A stretch of DNA of 64,000 bases from Actinomycetota bacterium. Its GTDB lineage: Bacteria > Actinomycetota > Acidimicrobiia > Acidimicrobiales > Ilumatobacteraceae. Of this stretch, positions 55,409-64,000 are shown in pieces (position 1 is the first letter of the stretch; each line of letters begins with the position of its first letter). The stretch lies in NCBI GenBank assembly GCA_005790505.1, contig SXUP01000007.1, forward strand, positions 1-64,000, written 5' to 3'. The notes beneath the pieces were generated by a model. That model worked only from the letters and a program-made list of their open reading frames with translations. It had not been told where the DNA came from and made no database searches. Made by a program: the position numbers and the translations under genes.

Positions 55409-57166
55409 ATGCTTGATTATGTCATTAAGGGTGGGACCATTGTTGATGGAACAGGGAGTGTTCCTTGGCAAGGCGATGTTGGCGTTCGCGACGGACTTAT
55501 CGTCCAAGTTGGCGGGGCAATAAGCGAAGCAGCGCAGGAGACAATTGATGCAGATGGTGCGATTGTTACTCCGGGTTGGATAGATGTACACACGCACTAT
55601 GACGGTCAAGTCAGTTGGGACGATGTCATGGACCCGTCAGCGGGTAATGGCGCCACCACAATCGTGATGGGCAACTGTGGAGTTGGGTTTGCGCCAGTAC
55701 GACCTGGTGGCGAAAAATCCCTGATTGAGTTGATGGAAGGGGTCGAAGATATTCCTGGTACCGCGTTGTATGAAGGAATTGAATGGGGACAATGGGAATC
55801 TTTCCCTGAATACATGGACTACATCGCGCGTCGTCGTTACTCACTGGATATCGGGGCTCAAGTTGCCCATGGCGCCTTGCGTTATTACGTCATGGGACAA
55901 CGGGGCAAAGAAAACCAAGATGCTACGCCTGAAGATTTAGCCACAATGTCGCGCCTTCTCACCGATGCACTCGCAGCAGGAGCAATGGGCTTTAGCACCT
56001 CGCGCACAATCGGACATCGCGCCCTTGATGGTTCTCCGGTGCCCGGAACTTTTGCACCAGATTATGAAATAAGTGCAATCGCAGATGCGATGGCAAATGC
56101 TGGTCGCGGAGTTTTTGAAATGATTCCCGCAGGCACCGTTGGCAAACTTGAAGGCTTAGGTGGTGAGCGCACTACTCCTGAGGCAGAACTCGCACTGATG
56201 GCAGATTTTTCTCGACAGAGTGGTCGCAAGGTGACTTTTACATTGGTGCAATCTCCTGACTATGCGCCCGATACATGGCAGAAATTGCTGGCAATGACCG
56301 TGGCGGAAAATCAGTCAGGTGCGCAATTATTTCCTCAAGTTCCGTCGCGTCCCATTGGGCTGGCATCGGGCCTCTCTGGCTATCACGCTTTTCAACGGCG
56401 CCCAACGTATATGAAACTTGCGGCACTGTCGTTGGCTGATCGTGCTCGCGAGATGGCAAAGCCTGAAATCAAATCTGCCATCATGGCGGAGAATGATGTG
56501 CCCGTTGATCAGCCAGGTTCAATGGCAAATATGTATCGCTTATTTCAAACTGCTGCACCATTTTTGTATCCGCTAGCAGATCCTGTTGACTATGAGCCAG
56601 ATCCTTCGCTCATGTTGGGTGCTCGCGTCACTAGAACTGGTGAGGATATTTTGAGCGTGCTCTACGACTACTTGCTTGAACAAGATGGTGCCGCAATGTG
56701 TGCATTGATGGGAGGAGCCAAAGTGCATGAAAGTCAAGAAGTTTTGCGGCAGATGTTGGTTCATCCTGAAACTGTGACTGGTCTTAGCGATGCGGGCGCT
56801 CATGTCACATTGATTTGTGATGCCACTATGCCGACGACTCAACTCACATTTTGGGCTCGTGATCGTCATAAGGGTGACCGCATCCCACTCGAGTTCCTGG
56901 TCGCCAAGCAAACCGCACGAAATGCAGATTTATATGGCTTGACTGATCGTGGACGAATAGCAGTTGGGCTTCGTGCGGACATCAATGTGATTGACTTTGA
57001 CAATTTGCGGGTCTCTCCTCCGAAGGCATTTCATGATTTGCCAGCAGGTGGAACCCGATTGATTCAGCCTGTGTCGGGCTATTTGGCCACTTTCGTAAAG
57101 GGTCAAGTAACACGCCGACACGATGCTGACACTGGGGCTCGCCCCGGGTCACTCGTGCGTGGCTAG
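55409..57166 (+). CDS. Amidohydrolase, N-acyl-D-amino-acid deacylase family
   Basis: A 585-residue amidohydrolase-superfamily enzyme related to D-aminoacylases and dihydroorotase-like hydrolases. Seen: DYVIKGGTIVDGTG, the metal motif GWIDVHTHYDGQ (HxH), NCGVGFAPV, GFSTSRTIGH and the late GLSDAGAHVTLICDA with a conserved Asp, then GLRADINVIDFD. The substrate may be an N-acyl-D-amino acid or cyclic amide. ATG 55409 is chosen as AAGGGG ends 6 bases upstream; ATG 55403 lacks spacing. Confidence 0.87.
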   Translation: MLDYVIKGGTIVDGTGSVPWQGDVGVRDGLIVQVGGAISEAAQETIDADGAIVTPGWIDVHTHYDGQVSWDDVMDPSAGNGATTIVMGNCGVGFAPVRPGGEKSLIELMEGVEDIPGTALYEGIEWGQWESFPEYMDYIARRRYSLDIGAQVAHGALRYYVMGQRGKENQDATPEDLATMSRLLTDALAAGAMGFSTSRTIGHRALDGSPVPGTFAPDYEISAIADAMANAGRGVFEMIPAGTVGKLEGLGGERTTPEAELALMADFSRQSGRKVTFTLVQSPDYAPDTWQKLLAMTVAENQSGAQLFPQVPSRPIGLASGLSGYHAFQRRPTYMKLAALSLADRAREMAKPEIKSAIMAENDVPVDQPGSMANMYRLFQTAAPFLYPLADPVDYEPDPSLMLGARVTRTGEDILSVLYDYLLEQDGAAMCALMGGAKVHESQEVLRQMLVHPETVTGLSDAGAHVTLICDATMPTTQLTFWARDRHKGDRIPLEFLVAKQTARNADLYGLTDRGRIAVGLRADINVIDFDNLRVSPPKAFHDLPAGGTRLIQPVSGYLATFVKGQVTRRHDADTGARPGSLVRG

Positions 57167-57241
57167 TTGCTTTGTTCGTTATATTTGGGCGCCAAATGCA
57201 AGGTGCTCTACTTTGTTGGTGGGGCGAACTAACTTTGGGTT

Positions 57242-57757
57242 GTGCGTAAATTGTGCGAGCGTTCAGGGTGTGCAGGACCAAGCGCGGTGGCGTACGGAAT
57301 TGATAATGCTCGTTTGATCGTGTGGTTTGAAGTCGCCCACGAACAGGACGCAACTCAGGCGGGTGCACTGTGCCGACGACACGCAGATGCCTTGGTAGTG
57401 CCTAAAGGCTGGACTATTGACGATCGTCGCGAGTTAGTGCCTAAGTTGTTTCGAACCAAGGAACCAACTGCTGGTAAAAAACAAAAGTCACCAACAAAAT
57501 CAAAACCCAAGACTGCGCCAAAGACAGACAGGAAACTGAGGGCGGTTTCCAACCCGTCACTCTTGGATGAGCCTGTGGTTTCTACTGCCAATCAAGTCGC
57601 AGATCCAGACGAAACACGAGCTATTCCCTGGATGCCAAAATTGGTTCGTCGTGGCGACTATGACATTGATCAAACAACTGGTGAGCCACATCGCGATGAC
57701 ACCGCCTCGCACGGGCGCTTGATGCGTCGCGCATTCGGTGACCGCCCCCAGGGCTAA
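57242..57757 (+). CDS. DUF3499-family protein
   Basis: A 171-residue protein of the actinobacterial DUF3499 family. The N-terminus RKLCERSGCAGPSAVAYGID and the ALCRRHADALVVPKGWTIDDRR segment hold four Cys/His likely to bind zinc. The C-terminal 90 residues are Lys/Pro-rich and disordered, ending in IPWMPKLVRRGDYDI. Function unknown. GTG start with TAACTT 6 nt upstream and no ribosome site (leaderless). An SRPBCC gene follows after 4 bases. Confidence 0.88.
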   Translation: MRKLCERSGCAGPSAVAYGIDNARLIVWFEVAHEQDATQAGALCRRHADALVVPKGWTIDDRRELVPKLFRTKEPTAGKKQKSPTKSKPKTAPKTDRKLRAVSNPSLLDEPVVSTANQVADPDETRAIPWMPKLVRRGDYDIDQTTGEPHRDDTASHGRLMRRAFGDRPQG

Positions 57758-57761
57758 TTGC

Positions 57762-58220
57762 GTGCGAGTTTCGTCGGCGATGGTCATTGATGCACCACTG
57801 CTGTCCGTCTTGCCATTTGTCAATGTTCTTGATGCATATCCATCATGGATGACGTTGGTGCATCGAGCAACGACATCTAAGGAGTATCCCGATCAATGGG
57901 ACGTTGAATTGCGGGCAAAGGTTGGTCCACTGGCGAGATCAAAGAGATTGTTGATGAAAAAAACGGCAAGTGAAGTTGCTGCAGATGGTGAGTTGGCCAC
58001 GATAGTTTTTGAGCGAAGGGAAATTGACGGAAAACAGCATGCCCCATGGATACTGACGATTAATCTGTCGACAACAGAACTGTCTGGTTCAACTCGCGTG
58101 GCAGTTGAGTTGTTTTATGGTGGGGCACTGTGGACTGGTGGAATTCTTGAGCGGGTGCTGGCAGACAACATCAGTTCTGGGCATGATCGGTTGCGCCAAG
58201 TAGTGCTTGCCAAAAATTAG
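57762..58220 (+). CDS. SRPBCC-family (START-like) protein
   Basis: A 152-residue SRPBCC-fold protein (VSSAMVIDAPLLSVLPFVNVLDAYPSWMTLV start; long C-terminal helix ILERVLADNISSGHDRLRQVV). Such proteins bind lipids or aromatic ligands. GTG 57762 is 4 bases after the DUF3499 stop, with AGGG upstream, so they share an operon. Ligand unknown. Confidence 0.83.
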   Translation: MRVSSAMVIDAPLLSVLPFVNVLDAYPSWMTLVHRATTSKEYPDQWDVELRAKVGPLARSKRLLMKKTASEVAADGELATIVFERREIDGKQHAPWILTINLSTTELSGSTRVAVELFYGGALWTGGILERVLADNISSGHDRLRQVVLAKN

Positions 58221-58342
58221 CCAAGAAAATCAGACCATTGAGTTATTTTCTGCCATGAGTGCTCTAGCGAACACGGCAAGCGGGCCCCGCTAAAAGTGTC
58301 ACGGTAGTCGGGCCGATGGGCCCAACATGGCAAAGTAGGTAG
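58221..58342. other. Intergenic gap before the APH-like gene
   Basis: 122 bases with GC-rich short palindromes: AGCGGG-C-CCCGCT (about 58278-58290) and a nearby GGGCC/GGGCCC pair. The first may be a weak terminator for the DUF3499-SRPBCC operon; no T-run follows. Confidence 0.3.
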
Positions 58343-59296
58343 GTGAAGACGAACGCCCTCGTGGATGCATTAGCGCGCGATTTGTCGCGGGTGCTTGGCG
58401 TCAGTGAAATAAGTAACTTGCGTCGCCTCACCGGTGGTGCATCGCGTGAAACTTGGCGCTTTGATGCAGATGATTCCTCATTCGTGCTTCAGCGAGTGCG
58501 CCCTGGAACAGTGGGCGGACTCAAGCAGGAGCCATCCGTGCTGGTGATGGCGGCCCGACACGGAGTACCAGTTCCAGAATTAGTGTTTGATGGGTCTGCA
58601 TCAGATGAATTAACCGAACCATTCATGATCGTGCGTGCCGTTGAGGGAGAAACCATTGCCCGCAAGATTCAGCGAGACGATGCTTTTGGTCTCGCGCGGC
58701 AAAATTTTTGTCGTGATGCAGGTGCTGCCTTGGCGAAGTTGCACAGCATTGATGTTCAAGAAGTAATCGGACTAGAAAATGAAGATCAAGTGGTGCGTTA
58801 CCGTGAGGTCCTAGATTTCCTACAACAGCCCCATCCGACATTTGAACTGGTATTCAAATGGCTCGTGGCAAATCAACCAGAGTCTTGCCGACGCTCAATT
58901 GTGCATGGAGATTTTCGCTTGGGAAATCTGATGATTGGACCAAAGGGCATCGAAGCTGTCCTTGATTGGGAACTAGCCCACCTCGGAGATCCAATGGAAG
59001 ACTTGGGTTGGCTTTGCGTGAAGGCATGGCGTTTTGGTGGGACACAACCAGTCGCTGGACTTGGGTCTTATGAGGATCTATTCAGCGCCTACGAACAACA
59101 TTCGGGCATTAAAGTTGACGCTGACATCGTGCGTTGGTGGCAAGTTCTTGGAACTTTGAAGTGGGGAATCATCTGCATCTCTCAGGCTTCATCCCATCTT
59201 TCCGGGGTGATGAGAAGTCATGAGTTGGCAGCGATTGGTCGGCGGGTGTGCGAGAACGAATATGACTTGTTTCAATTATTAGAAGGAGAATGGTGA
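58343..59296 (+). CDS. APH-like phosphotransferase family protein
   Basis: A 317-residue kinase-fold protein of the aminoglycoside-phosphotransferase/ACAD10-like family. Seen: LTGGASRETWRFD (ATP loop), catalytic loop IVHGDFRLGNLMI, and metal site AVLDWELAHLGDPMEDLGW. In actinobacteria such proteins accompany acyl-CoA dehydrogenases and probably phosphorylate hydroxyacyl or other small substrates rather than antibiotics. GTG start. The following DUF6285 gene overlaps by one base. Confidence 0.88.
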   Translation: MKTNALVDALARDLSRVLGVSEISNLRRLTGGASRETWRFDADDSSFVLQRVRPGTVGGLKQEPSVLVMAARHGVPVPELVFDGSASDELTEPFMIVRAVEGETIARKIQRDDAFGLARQNFCRDAGAALAKLHSIDVQEVIGLENEDQVVRYREVLDFLQQPHPTFELVFKWLVANQPESCRRSIVHGDFRLGNLMIGPKGIEAVLDWELAHLGDPMEDLGWLCVKAWRFGGTQPVAGLGSYEDLFSAYEQHSGIKVDADIVRWWQVLGTLKWGIICISQASSHLSGVMRSHELAAIGRRVCENEYDLFQLLEGEW

Positions 59297-59640
59297 TGGC
59301 TCATCCCCACGATGTCCCGACAAGCGCGCAATTACTAGAGTCAGTACGCCAATGGCTTGAGCGCGATGTCATGCCAGCAGTAGATGCCCGATTGCAGTTT
59401 CATGGTCGAGTGGCGATGAATCTTTTGGCGATGGTAGAGCGAGAGATTGAGATTGGACCAGCACAAGCCAACGAACATGACAAACGCCTCAAGATTCTTG
59501 GTTGTGCAGATGATTACGAACTGGCCCAAAGAATAAAAAGCGGAGAAATGGATGACAGACTTGAAGAAGTAAAAGCCCTTGTTTATGCCAGCGTGGTTGA
59601 CAAATTGCTTGTCGCTAATCCAAAGTATCTGGAAAAATAA
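59296..59640 (+). CDS. DUF6285-family protein
   Basis: A 114-residue helical protein of the small family usually found right after APH-like kinase genes (HDVPTSAQLLESVRQWLERDVMP start, then RVAMNLLAMVEREI). ATG 59296 shares its A with the kinase stop and has AGGAG 7 bases upstream. It probably works with the kinase; function unknown. Its stop abuts the opposed rlmN stop. Confidence 0.83.
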   Translation: MAHPHDVPTSAQLLESVRQWLERDVMPAVDARLQFHGRVAMNLLAMVEREIEIGPAQANEHDKRLKILGCADDYELAQRIKSGEMDDRLEEVKALVYASVVDKLLVANPKYLEK

Positions 59641-60702
59641 TTATTTATCTGCCTTTGGTGGCTTGCCAAGCGTTACAGGTTGACCAGCCGCCAATTGCCC
59701 GCAGGCGGCTGCAATGTCAGTGCCACGGTTTTGGCGAATCGTGGCGTTGGTGCCAAGTGCTTCAAGGCTGCGACGAAAGGCATGCACTTTGTTGTTGCTG
59801 CTCCCGCGCGTCGGCCAACCCGGCGTCGGGTTCAATGGGATGAGATTGACGTGCGCGCTGGGGCGCAATGACGCACACAATGTGTGTAGTTCGCGGGCGT
59901 CACGTTCTGTGTCGTTGATTCCATCTATTAATGCCCACTCAAAAGTAATACGGCGGTTTTTCTTGTCGAGATAATCCCGACAGGACTGCATGAGTTCCTC
60001 GATCGGATACCGCTTGTTGATCGGCACAAGTTCGTCGCGCAAATCATTGCGTGCTGCATGTAGCGATACTGCAAGATTGACGGGCAAAGGGCGGTTGCTC
60101 AGTGTGCGAATTCCGGGAATAATTCCAACAGTGCTGATTGTCAGATGTCGCGCCGAGATTCCCATATCGTGATTCATTTTTTCAACGGCACCCCATACGG
60201 CTGACTCATTGGCTAGTGGCTCGCCCATTCCCATGAACACCACGTTGCCGACACGGATATCAGCGAGTGCAGCAATGCGTGACGCAAGGATTACCTGTTC
60301 CACAATTTCTCCAGTCGTCATGTGTCGTGTGAAACCTGCTTGACCAGTCGCACAAAATCCACAACCCATGGCACACCCTGCCTGCGTGCTGACACAAACT
60401 GTTGCACGGTCTTCGTAGTACATCAGCACGGTCTCGATCGGGGAGCCACCATCAGACAGGTTCCACAGGATTTTTATCGTTTCTCCATCATCTGCAACTG
60501 TGCGTGAAACTTCCTGCAGCGACATCGGCAATGCTGCCTGCAAGGTGTTACGCAGATTGATGGGTAACGAAGAAATCTCAGACGGACTTTTGAGATGGAC
60601 ATAGAGCCCCTCCCACACTTGGTCAATGCGGTACCTGGGTTGTCCAGCCAGTATTTCGGCGATGTCTTGGCGAGAAGCATCATAAAGAGATGTCGCTGTC
60701 AT
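59641..60702 (-). CDS. rlmN: 23S rRNA/tRNA adenine-C2 methyltransferase
   Basis: A 353-residue radical-SAM methyltransferase modifying A2503 of 23S rRNA and A37 of tRNAs. The cluster motif is CAMGCGFC, followed by GQAGFTRHMTTGEIVEQV and the MGMGEPLANE segment; the second mechanistic Cys is near the C-terminus in DIAAACGQL. Its ATG shares one base with the pepF-like stop (TGATG), so they are coupled. Confidence 0.95.
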   Translation of the reverse strand: MTATSLYDASRQDIAEILAGQPRYRIDQVWEGLYVHLKSPSEISSLPINLRNTLQAALPMSLQEVSRTVADDGETIKILWNLSDGGSPIETVLMYYEDRATVCVSTQAGCAMGCGFCATGQAGFTRHMTTGEIVEQVILASRIAALADIRVGNVVFMGMGEPLANESAVWGAVEKMNHDMGISARHLTISTVGIIPGIRTLSNRPLPVNLAVSLHAARNDLRDELVPINKRYPIEELMQSCRDYLDKKNRRITFEWALIDGINDTERDARELHTLCASLRPSAHVNLIPLNPTPGWPTRGSSNNKVHAFRRSLEALGTNATIRQNRGTDIAAACGQLAAGQPVTLGKPPKADK

Positions 60703-62507
60703 CAAATGACGACCGATTTTGCCAGCAGGCTGTAGTCAGCGATGCGGGTCCGAACAACATCGAGGCTTGCCGTCCAAAATGCTTCACCTGTCACATCGAA
60801 TCCGAAGGCCGCGCCCAATTCTTCTGCGGTGTCCATTCCGGCGCGGGACAGCAGAGTGTCGTAGCCGTGTCGGAACCTATCGGGATCTGCCTGAAACTGG
60901 GAGAATAATCCGAGCCCAAAAAGCAAACCATATGTGTAGGGCCAGTTGTAAAAATGACTGCCATAATAATGCGGCTTTAGCACCCACATATGCGGATGTG
61001 CCGTTGCTTGGTCAAGCCCGTCACCGTATGCGATGGCTTGGGCTTCGGTCATCATCTCGTTAAGTTCACTGACTCCGAGCGTGCGTCGTTGGCGCCGTGC
61101 AAAGACTTCTGTTTCAAACAGGAAACGACTGTGTATGTCGACTACAACTTGGTTGGAGCCAACAAGGTCGACATCCAAAAGAGCCAATCGTTGATTGCCT
61201 GAAAGTGTCGCCAAACCAGATTCAATCATCAGTGTCTCGCAAAAAATACTGGCGGTCTCGGCGAGAGCCATAGGGAGGCGTTTTTGGAGTGGCGTGCGTT
61301 GGGACAATTGGGTGTTGTGATAGGCGTGACCAAGTTCGTGGGCAGTTGTCTGAGCGCTGTCAGCGCTACCGGTCCAATTCAAAAGCACAAGAGAGCGATC
61401 CCCTATAAAGGGCATGCAGAATGCTCCACCCACTTTGCCATCTCGGGGTTCTGCATCAAGCCACTTTTCAGCAATTGACCTATCAACGAGCCCCGCCAGC
61501 TCGGCGCTATAGGTACCAAAAGCATTTCGAACTGCTTCAATGCCTTGTTCCCATGAGATTTTGTCGGCACCAACCGGCAACGGAGCCATCATGTTCCACC
61601 ATGGCAACGAATCGCCAGATGCATGCAAGGAAGACTTTGTTTTCATCCATTGCCGAAAATCAGGAAGTGAATCAGTCACGGCCTTTTGCATCGCGTCAAA
61701 TGTTGATCGGCTGACGCTATTGCCATACAACGATGCCTCAAGTGGTGACTCCCAGTGTCGCCGAGAATTGACGGTATTTGCTTCACCTTTGATGCTGTTC
61801 ATCGCGGCGGCACACACCACGGCAACGCGGGGCCAAGATTTCATTTCGGCTTCATATCCGGCACGTCGCATTTCTTCGTCTGCATGACTTGCCAAGCCAC
61901 GTATCGCAGGCATCGGCATTTCTTGCGTGGTGCCATCGGTCAACGACACAGTGCCGCTGAGTTGTGATGTGATGTCTCCTTGTAGCCGACCCCATGCGCC
62001 AGAACCAGTTGTGGCAAGTTCTGCATACAAACCCTCTTGGGCTTCGGGCATCTGATGGGCAGCGCGTTGGGCGAGTCGCAACAATGGTCCGTGATGTTCG
62101 TGGGCTTGTGTGCTGCGAGTGCTTAGTTCGTCAACGCCGAGCGAACCGACCCATTGAGCCAAGCGTGCCAGCAATGGGCGCATTCGTGAGTCGAGCACTT
62201 CTACCTCGCTTAATAAACCCTGCGCTTGCTCGTCTCGGGAATTGGTGGTGACGGTGGCATAAACATAAGCCTCCAGCATTTCGGCATGGGCCAAGACCCG
62301 ATTGACCGCCGCGATTATCTCATCAGCAGCGGGTCCGTCCGCATCGGTAATTTCGCGTTCGGCATCACGCACATTGTGTTGTTCAAATAGGGCTTCAAGT
62401 CGCGTCACGCCTGATGCCAAATTTTCCATGTCGTCAGTAAAACTTCGGGACGATAGCGAGTCGTGGAGATCGGTAACGGACCAGCGTGGCAGAGTGGTTT
62501 CGGACAT
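60702..62507 (-). CDS. Oligoendopeptidase F-like M3 metallopeptidase
   Basis: A 601-residue M3 peptidase. The zinc motif HELGH starts at His390 and continues AYHNTQLS; the third ligand Glu should lie in ALAETASIFCETLM. The N-terminal helical half (residues 1-190) is typical of PepF. It degrades short peptides in the cytoplasm. TAGCCT lies 6 nt before the ATG (leaderless). First gene of the pair with rlmN. Confidence 0.92.
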   Translation of the reverse strand: MSETTLPRWSVTDLHDSLSSRSFTDDMENLASGVTRLEALFEQHNVRDAEREITDADGPAADEIIAAVNRVLAHAEMLEAYVYATVTTNSRDEQAQGLLSEVEVLDSRMRPLLARLAQWVGSLGVDELSTRSTQAHEHHGPLLRLAQRAAHQMPEAQEGLYAELATTGSGAWGRLQGDITSQLSGTVSLTDGTTQEMPMPAIRGLASHADEEMRRAGYEAEMKSWPRVAVVCAAAMNSIKGEANTVNSRRHWESPLEASLYGNSVSRSTFDAMQKAVTDSLPDFRQWMKTKSSLHASGDSLPWWNMMAPLPVGADKISWEQGIEAVRNAFGTYSAELAGLVDRSIAEKWLDAEPRDGKVGGAFCMPFIGDRSLVLLNWTGSADSAQTTAHELGHAYHNTQLSQRTPLQKRLPMALAETASIFCETLMIESGLATLSGNQRLALLDVDLVGSNQVVVDIHSRFLFETEVFARRQRRTLGVSELNEMMTEAQAIAYGDGLDQATAHPHMWVLKPHYYGSHFYNWPYTYGLLFGLGLFSQFQADPDRFRHGYDTLLSRAGMDTAEELGAAFGFDVTGEAFWTASLDVVRTRIADYSLLAKSVVI

Positions 62508-62541
62508 GTCTTTAGGCTAAGGGTGTTATGGCGCGACGACG

Positions 62542-63465
62542 CTACAAAGTAGAGATGTCGCCAACGAAAGCGAGTTCAGTGTGATGCACGACAAACCCGA
62601 GTGTCATGTACATGGAAATAGCGGCTGCGTTATCGGCGTCAACAAACAGCATGCCAACATCTGCGCCCGAGGCGGCAAGATGATTCAGACCAGCCACCGT
62701 GATGGCTGAGCCCAAACCGCGACCAGCACACGCAGGATTTACAGCGATAACATAAATTTCACCCACCAATGGAGTTGTTTCAGGATGCATCTTGGTCCAA
62801 CAAAAGGCCCCAATTTTGGAATCAATGTCATGAATCAGTACCCCCTTTGGGTCAAACCATGATTCAGAAATTCTGGCTTGTAAGACATCAAGTTCCCATG
62901 CACCTTGTTCCGGGTGTTGGGCAAAGGCGGCATTATTTGTTTCCAACCAAGAAGATGCATCTTTGGGAAAATCAAATGGGCGAGTGGTGATCGTGGTGCC
63001 ACGCTTTGCGAGAGGTTGAGGTAGCGGAAGCGCAACACGCAGTTGCAACAATTCACGACCACGCTGCAGTCCAAACTCTTGGGCCAGTGTGCGGTGCAAT
63101 TGAGATGCCTCAAACACCCACCAATGGACACGACCTCCACCCTCGGATTTCACGATGTCAACGGCTGCTGTCATCAGTTCGTTTCCGATTGTGGCCATGT
63201 CGTATCGATGGTGAGGATGAACCACCAAATCAAGCGACCATGACTCGTTGCCGCGGGATAATTGACAATATGCAATTGGGTGATCGTGGTCTTCTTCAGT
63301 GGCAATCAGGCCGATGAATCCGGGACGTCCACCTTGTCGCAGGTCGAGCCATAGGTGGTCACTCAAAGGCCGAACTCCGTCGGCCCGCTCCGCGTCAACG
63401 AGCAGTTCCGAGATATTTTGGATGTCAGCAGTATCCATTTGTCGCTTGATGATGAGGGAACGCAC
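62542..63465 (-). CDS. mshD: Mycothiol synthase (GNAT acetyltransferase)
   Basis: A 307-residue protein with two GNAT domains (residues about 10-140 and 155-305); the second carries the acetyl-CoA loop VNPACAGRGLGSAITVAGL. It matches MshD, which acetylates Cys-GlcN-Ins in the last step of mycothiol synthesis. GTG 63465 has TACCCT 6 nt upstream on the minus strand, supporting this start over ATG 63438. Confidence 0.88.
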   Translation of the reverse strand: MRSLIIKRQMDTADIQNISELLVDAERADGVRPLSDHLWLDLRQGGRPGFIGLIATEEDHDHPIAYCQLSRGNESWSLDLVVHPHHRYDMATIGNELMTAAVDIVKSEGGGRVHWWVFEASQLHRTLAQEFGLQRGRELLQLRVALPLPQPLAKRGTTITTRPFDFPKDASSWLETNNAAFAQHPEQGAWELDVLQARISESWFDPKGVLIHDIDSKIGAFCWTKMHPETTPLVGEIYVIAVNPACAGRGLGSAITVAGLNHLAASGADVGMLFVDADNAAAISMYMTLGFVVHHTELAFVGDISTL

Positions 63466-63487
63466 ATAGAAAGGGTACCCTCGCGCG
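63466..63487. promoter_or_regulatory. Mirror-image bidirectional promoter, mshD / nth
   Basis: The 22 bases between the two GTG codons contain the perfect palindrome AGGGTACCCT (63472-63481). Read either way it gives TACCCT, then exactly 6 bases, then GTG. Both messages are predicted to be leaderless and mutually exclusive. Confidence 0.65.
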
Positions 63488-64000
63488 GTGGGAAAGCCCC
63501 GAACTCCGAAAGCACGTTCTCGCGAAATCGAACGACGATTGGTCGAGATCTATCCAGTTGCGATCTGTGAACTTACTCATGCCAATGCCTTCGAATTGCT
63601 GGCAGCCACGATTCTGTCTGCTCAATGCACGGATGTGAGAGTCAACATGGTGACACCTGCACTTTTCAAGAAATATCCCACCCCAAAAAAACTTGCCAAT
63701 GCAAATGTCGCCGACGTCGAAGTGCTAATCCGATCCACCGGTTTTTTTCAGACCAAGGCGCGCAATCTTGTAGGTATGGCCCAAAATGTGATGGAGCGTT
63801 ATGACGGCGAGATTCCAATTGAGCTAGAAGACCTGATCACTCTGCCAGGAGTTGGTCGCAAGACTGCCAATGTGTTGCGCAGCGTTGTATATGGCTTGCC
63901 GGGACTCGCTGTTGATACGCATGTCGGCCGTTTGTCGCGACGATTGGGTCTTACAACCGAAGAAGACCCCGTCAAGGTTGAAAGGGTTCTGAATGATTTT
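63488..64000 (+). CDS. nth: Endonuclease III, N-terminal part (cut by window end)
   Basis: The first 171 codons of an HhH-GPD DNA glycosylase/AP lyase for oxidised pyrimidines; it runs off the window without a stop. Seen: [37 protein letters not shown], the HhH motif [12 protein letters not shown] with its catalytic Lys, and [14 protein letters not shown] with the catalytic Asp. The iron-sulfur region is beyond the edge. An in-frame TAG at 63467 limits the start; GTG 63488 is the first possible codon and has TACCCT 6 nt upstream. Confidence 0.92.
   Translation, partial: MGKPRTPKARSREIERRLVEIYPVAICELTHANAFELLAATILSAQCTDVRVNMVTPALFKKYPTPKKLANANVADVEVLIRSTGFFQTKARNLVGMAQNVMERYDGEIPIELEDLITLPGVGRKTANVLRSVVYGLPGLAVDTHVGRLSRRLGLTTEEDPVKVERVLNDF

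Noticed and set aside
1-64000. CRISPR arrays, insertion sequences, prophage or a classic defence system
   Set aside because: No regularly spaced repeats, transposases, integrases or known defence genes were seen; the gene set is housekeeping and catabolic.

Overview
The window is a chromosomal segment, moderate in GC (roughly half by eye), of a free-living heterotrophic actinobacterium, most likely class Acidimicrobiia (freshwater or marine Ilumatobacter-like). Pointers are a mycothiol synthase (MshD), an F420-type LLM oxidoreductase, DUF3499, a BldD-like regulator, a GpgS-like glycosyltransferase, many acyl-CoA enzymes, frequent GTG starts, and a CPD photolyase suggesting sunlit water. I saw no phage, insertion sequence, CRISPR array or other mobile element. 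Coding density is very high, with no gene-free stretch above 300 bases.

Layout. 1-1650: two thiolase-fold genes, the first cut by the window edge. 1.6-6.3 kb: alpha/beta hydrolase, FolB-FolK fusion, GpgS-like transferase, LLM oxidoreductase, PAC2 protein. 6.3-18.6 kb: thioredoxin-TPR, ComEA/ComEC, holA, rpsT, lepA, photolyase, hrcA, dnaJ, rsmE, BldD-like regulator, hemW. 18.6-22.7 kb: a giant secreted RCC1/Ig-like protein, tRNA-Val(GAC) and an EamA transporter. 22.7-34.4 kb: MBL hydrolase and acyl-CoA dehydrogenase, then the first three TCA enzymes (icd, gltA, acn) with a quinone oxidoreductase, an acyl-CoA carboxylase, and LysR and GntR regulators. 34.4-36.7 kb: two crotonases and a nitroreductase. 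36.8-42.8 kb: glutamate synthase gltBD. 42.9-46.2 kb: LysM lipoprotein, ddl, murF, and a 54-residue zinc-ribbon gene. 46.2-48.4 kb: P450 and a GDPD-like lipoprotein. 48.5-54.5 kb: aldehyde dehydrogenase and a PotA/PotD/fused PotB-PotC polyamine-type ABC transporter. 54.6-64 kb: membrane J-protein, tRNA-Val(CAC), amidohydrolase, DUF3499, SRPBCC protein, APH-like kinase with DUF6285, rlmN, pepF-like peptidase, mshD, and the start of nth.

The strongest non-gene signal is promoter architecture. At 18 starts a TAnnnT hexamer (a -10 element) lies 6-8 nt upstream of the ATG or GTG, usually with no Shine-Dalgarno sequence, implying widespread leaderless mRNAs. Several divergent pairs share only 22-41 bp between start codons, the extreme being mshD/nth, where one 10-bp palindrome supplies both -10 hexamers. 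Other items worth testing are a G8 tract in the giant secreted protein where loss or gain of one G gives an immediate stop, a 19-bp element shared by the icd and acn/gntR promoters, a c-di-GMP signature in the BldD homologue, a single-chain PotB-PotC permease, and a row of three hairpins between lysR and acn.
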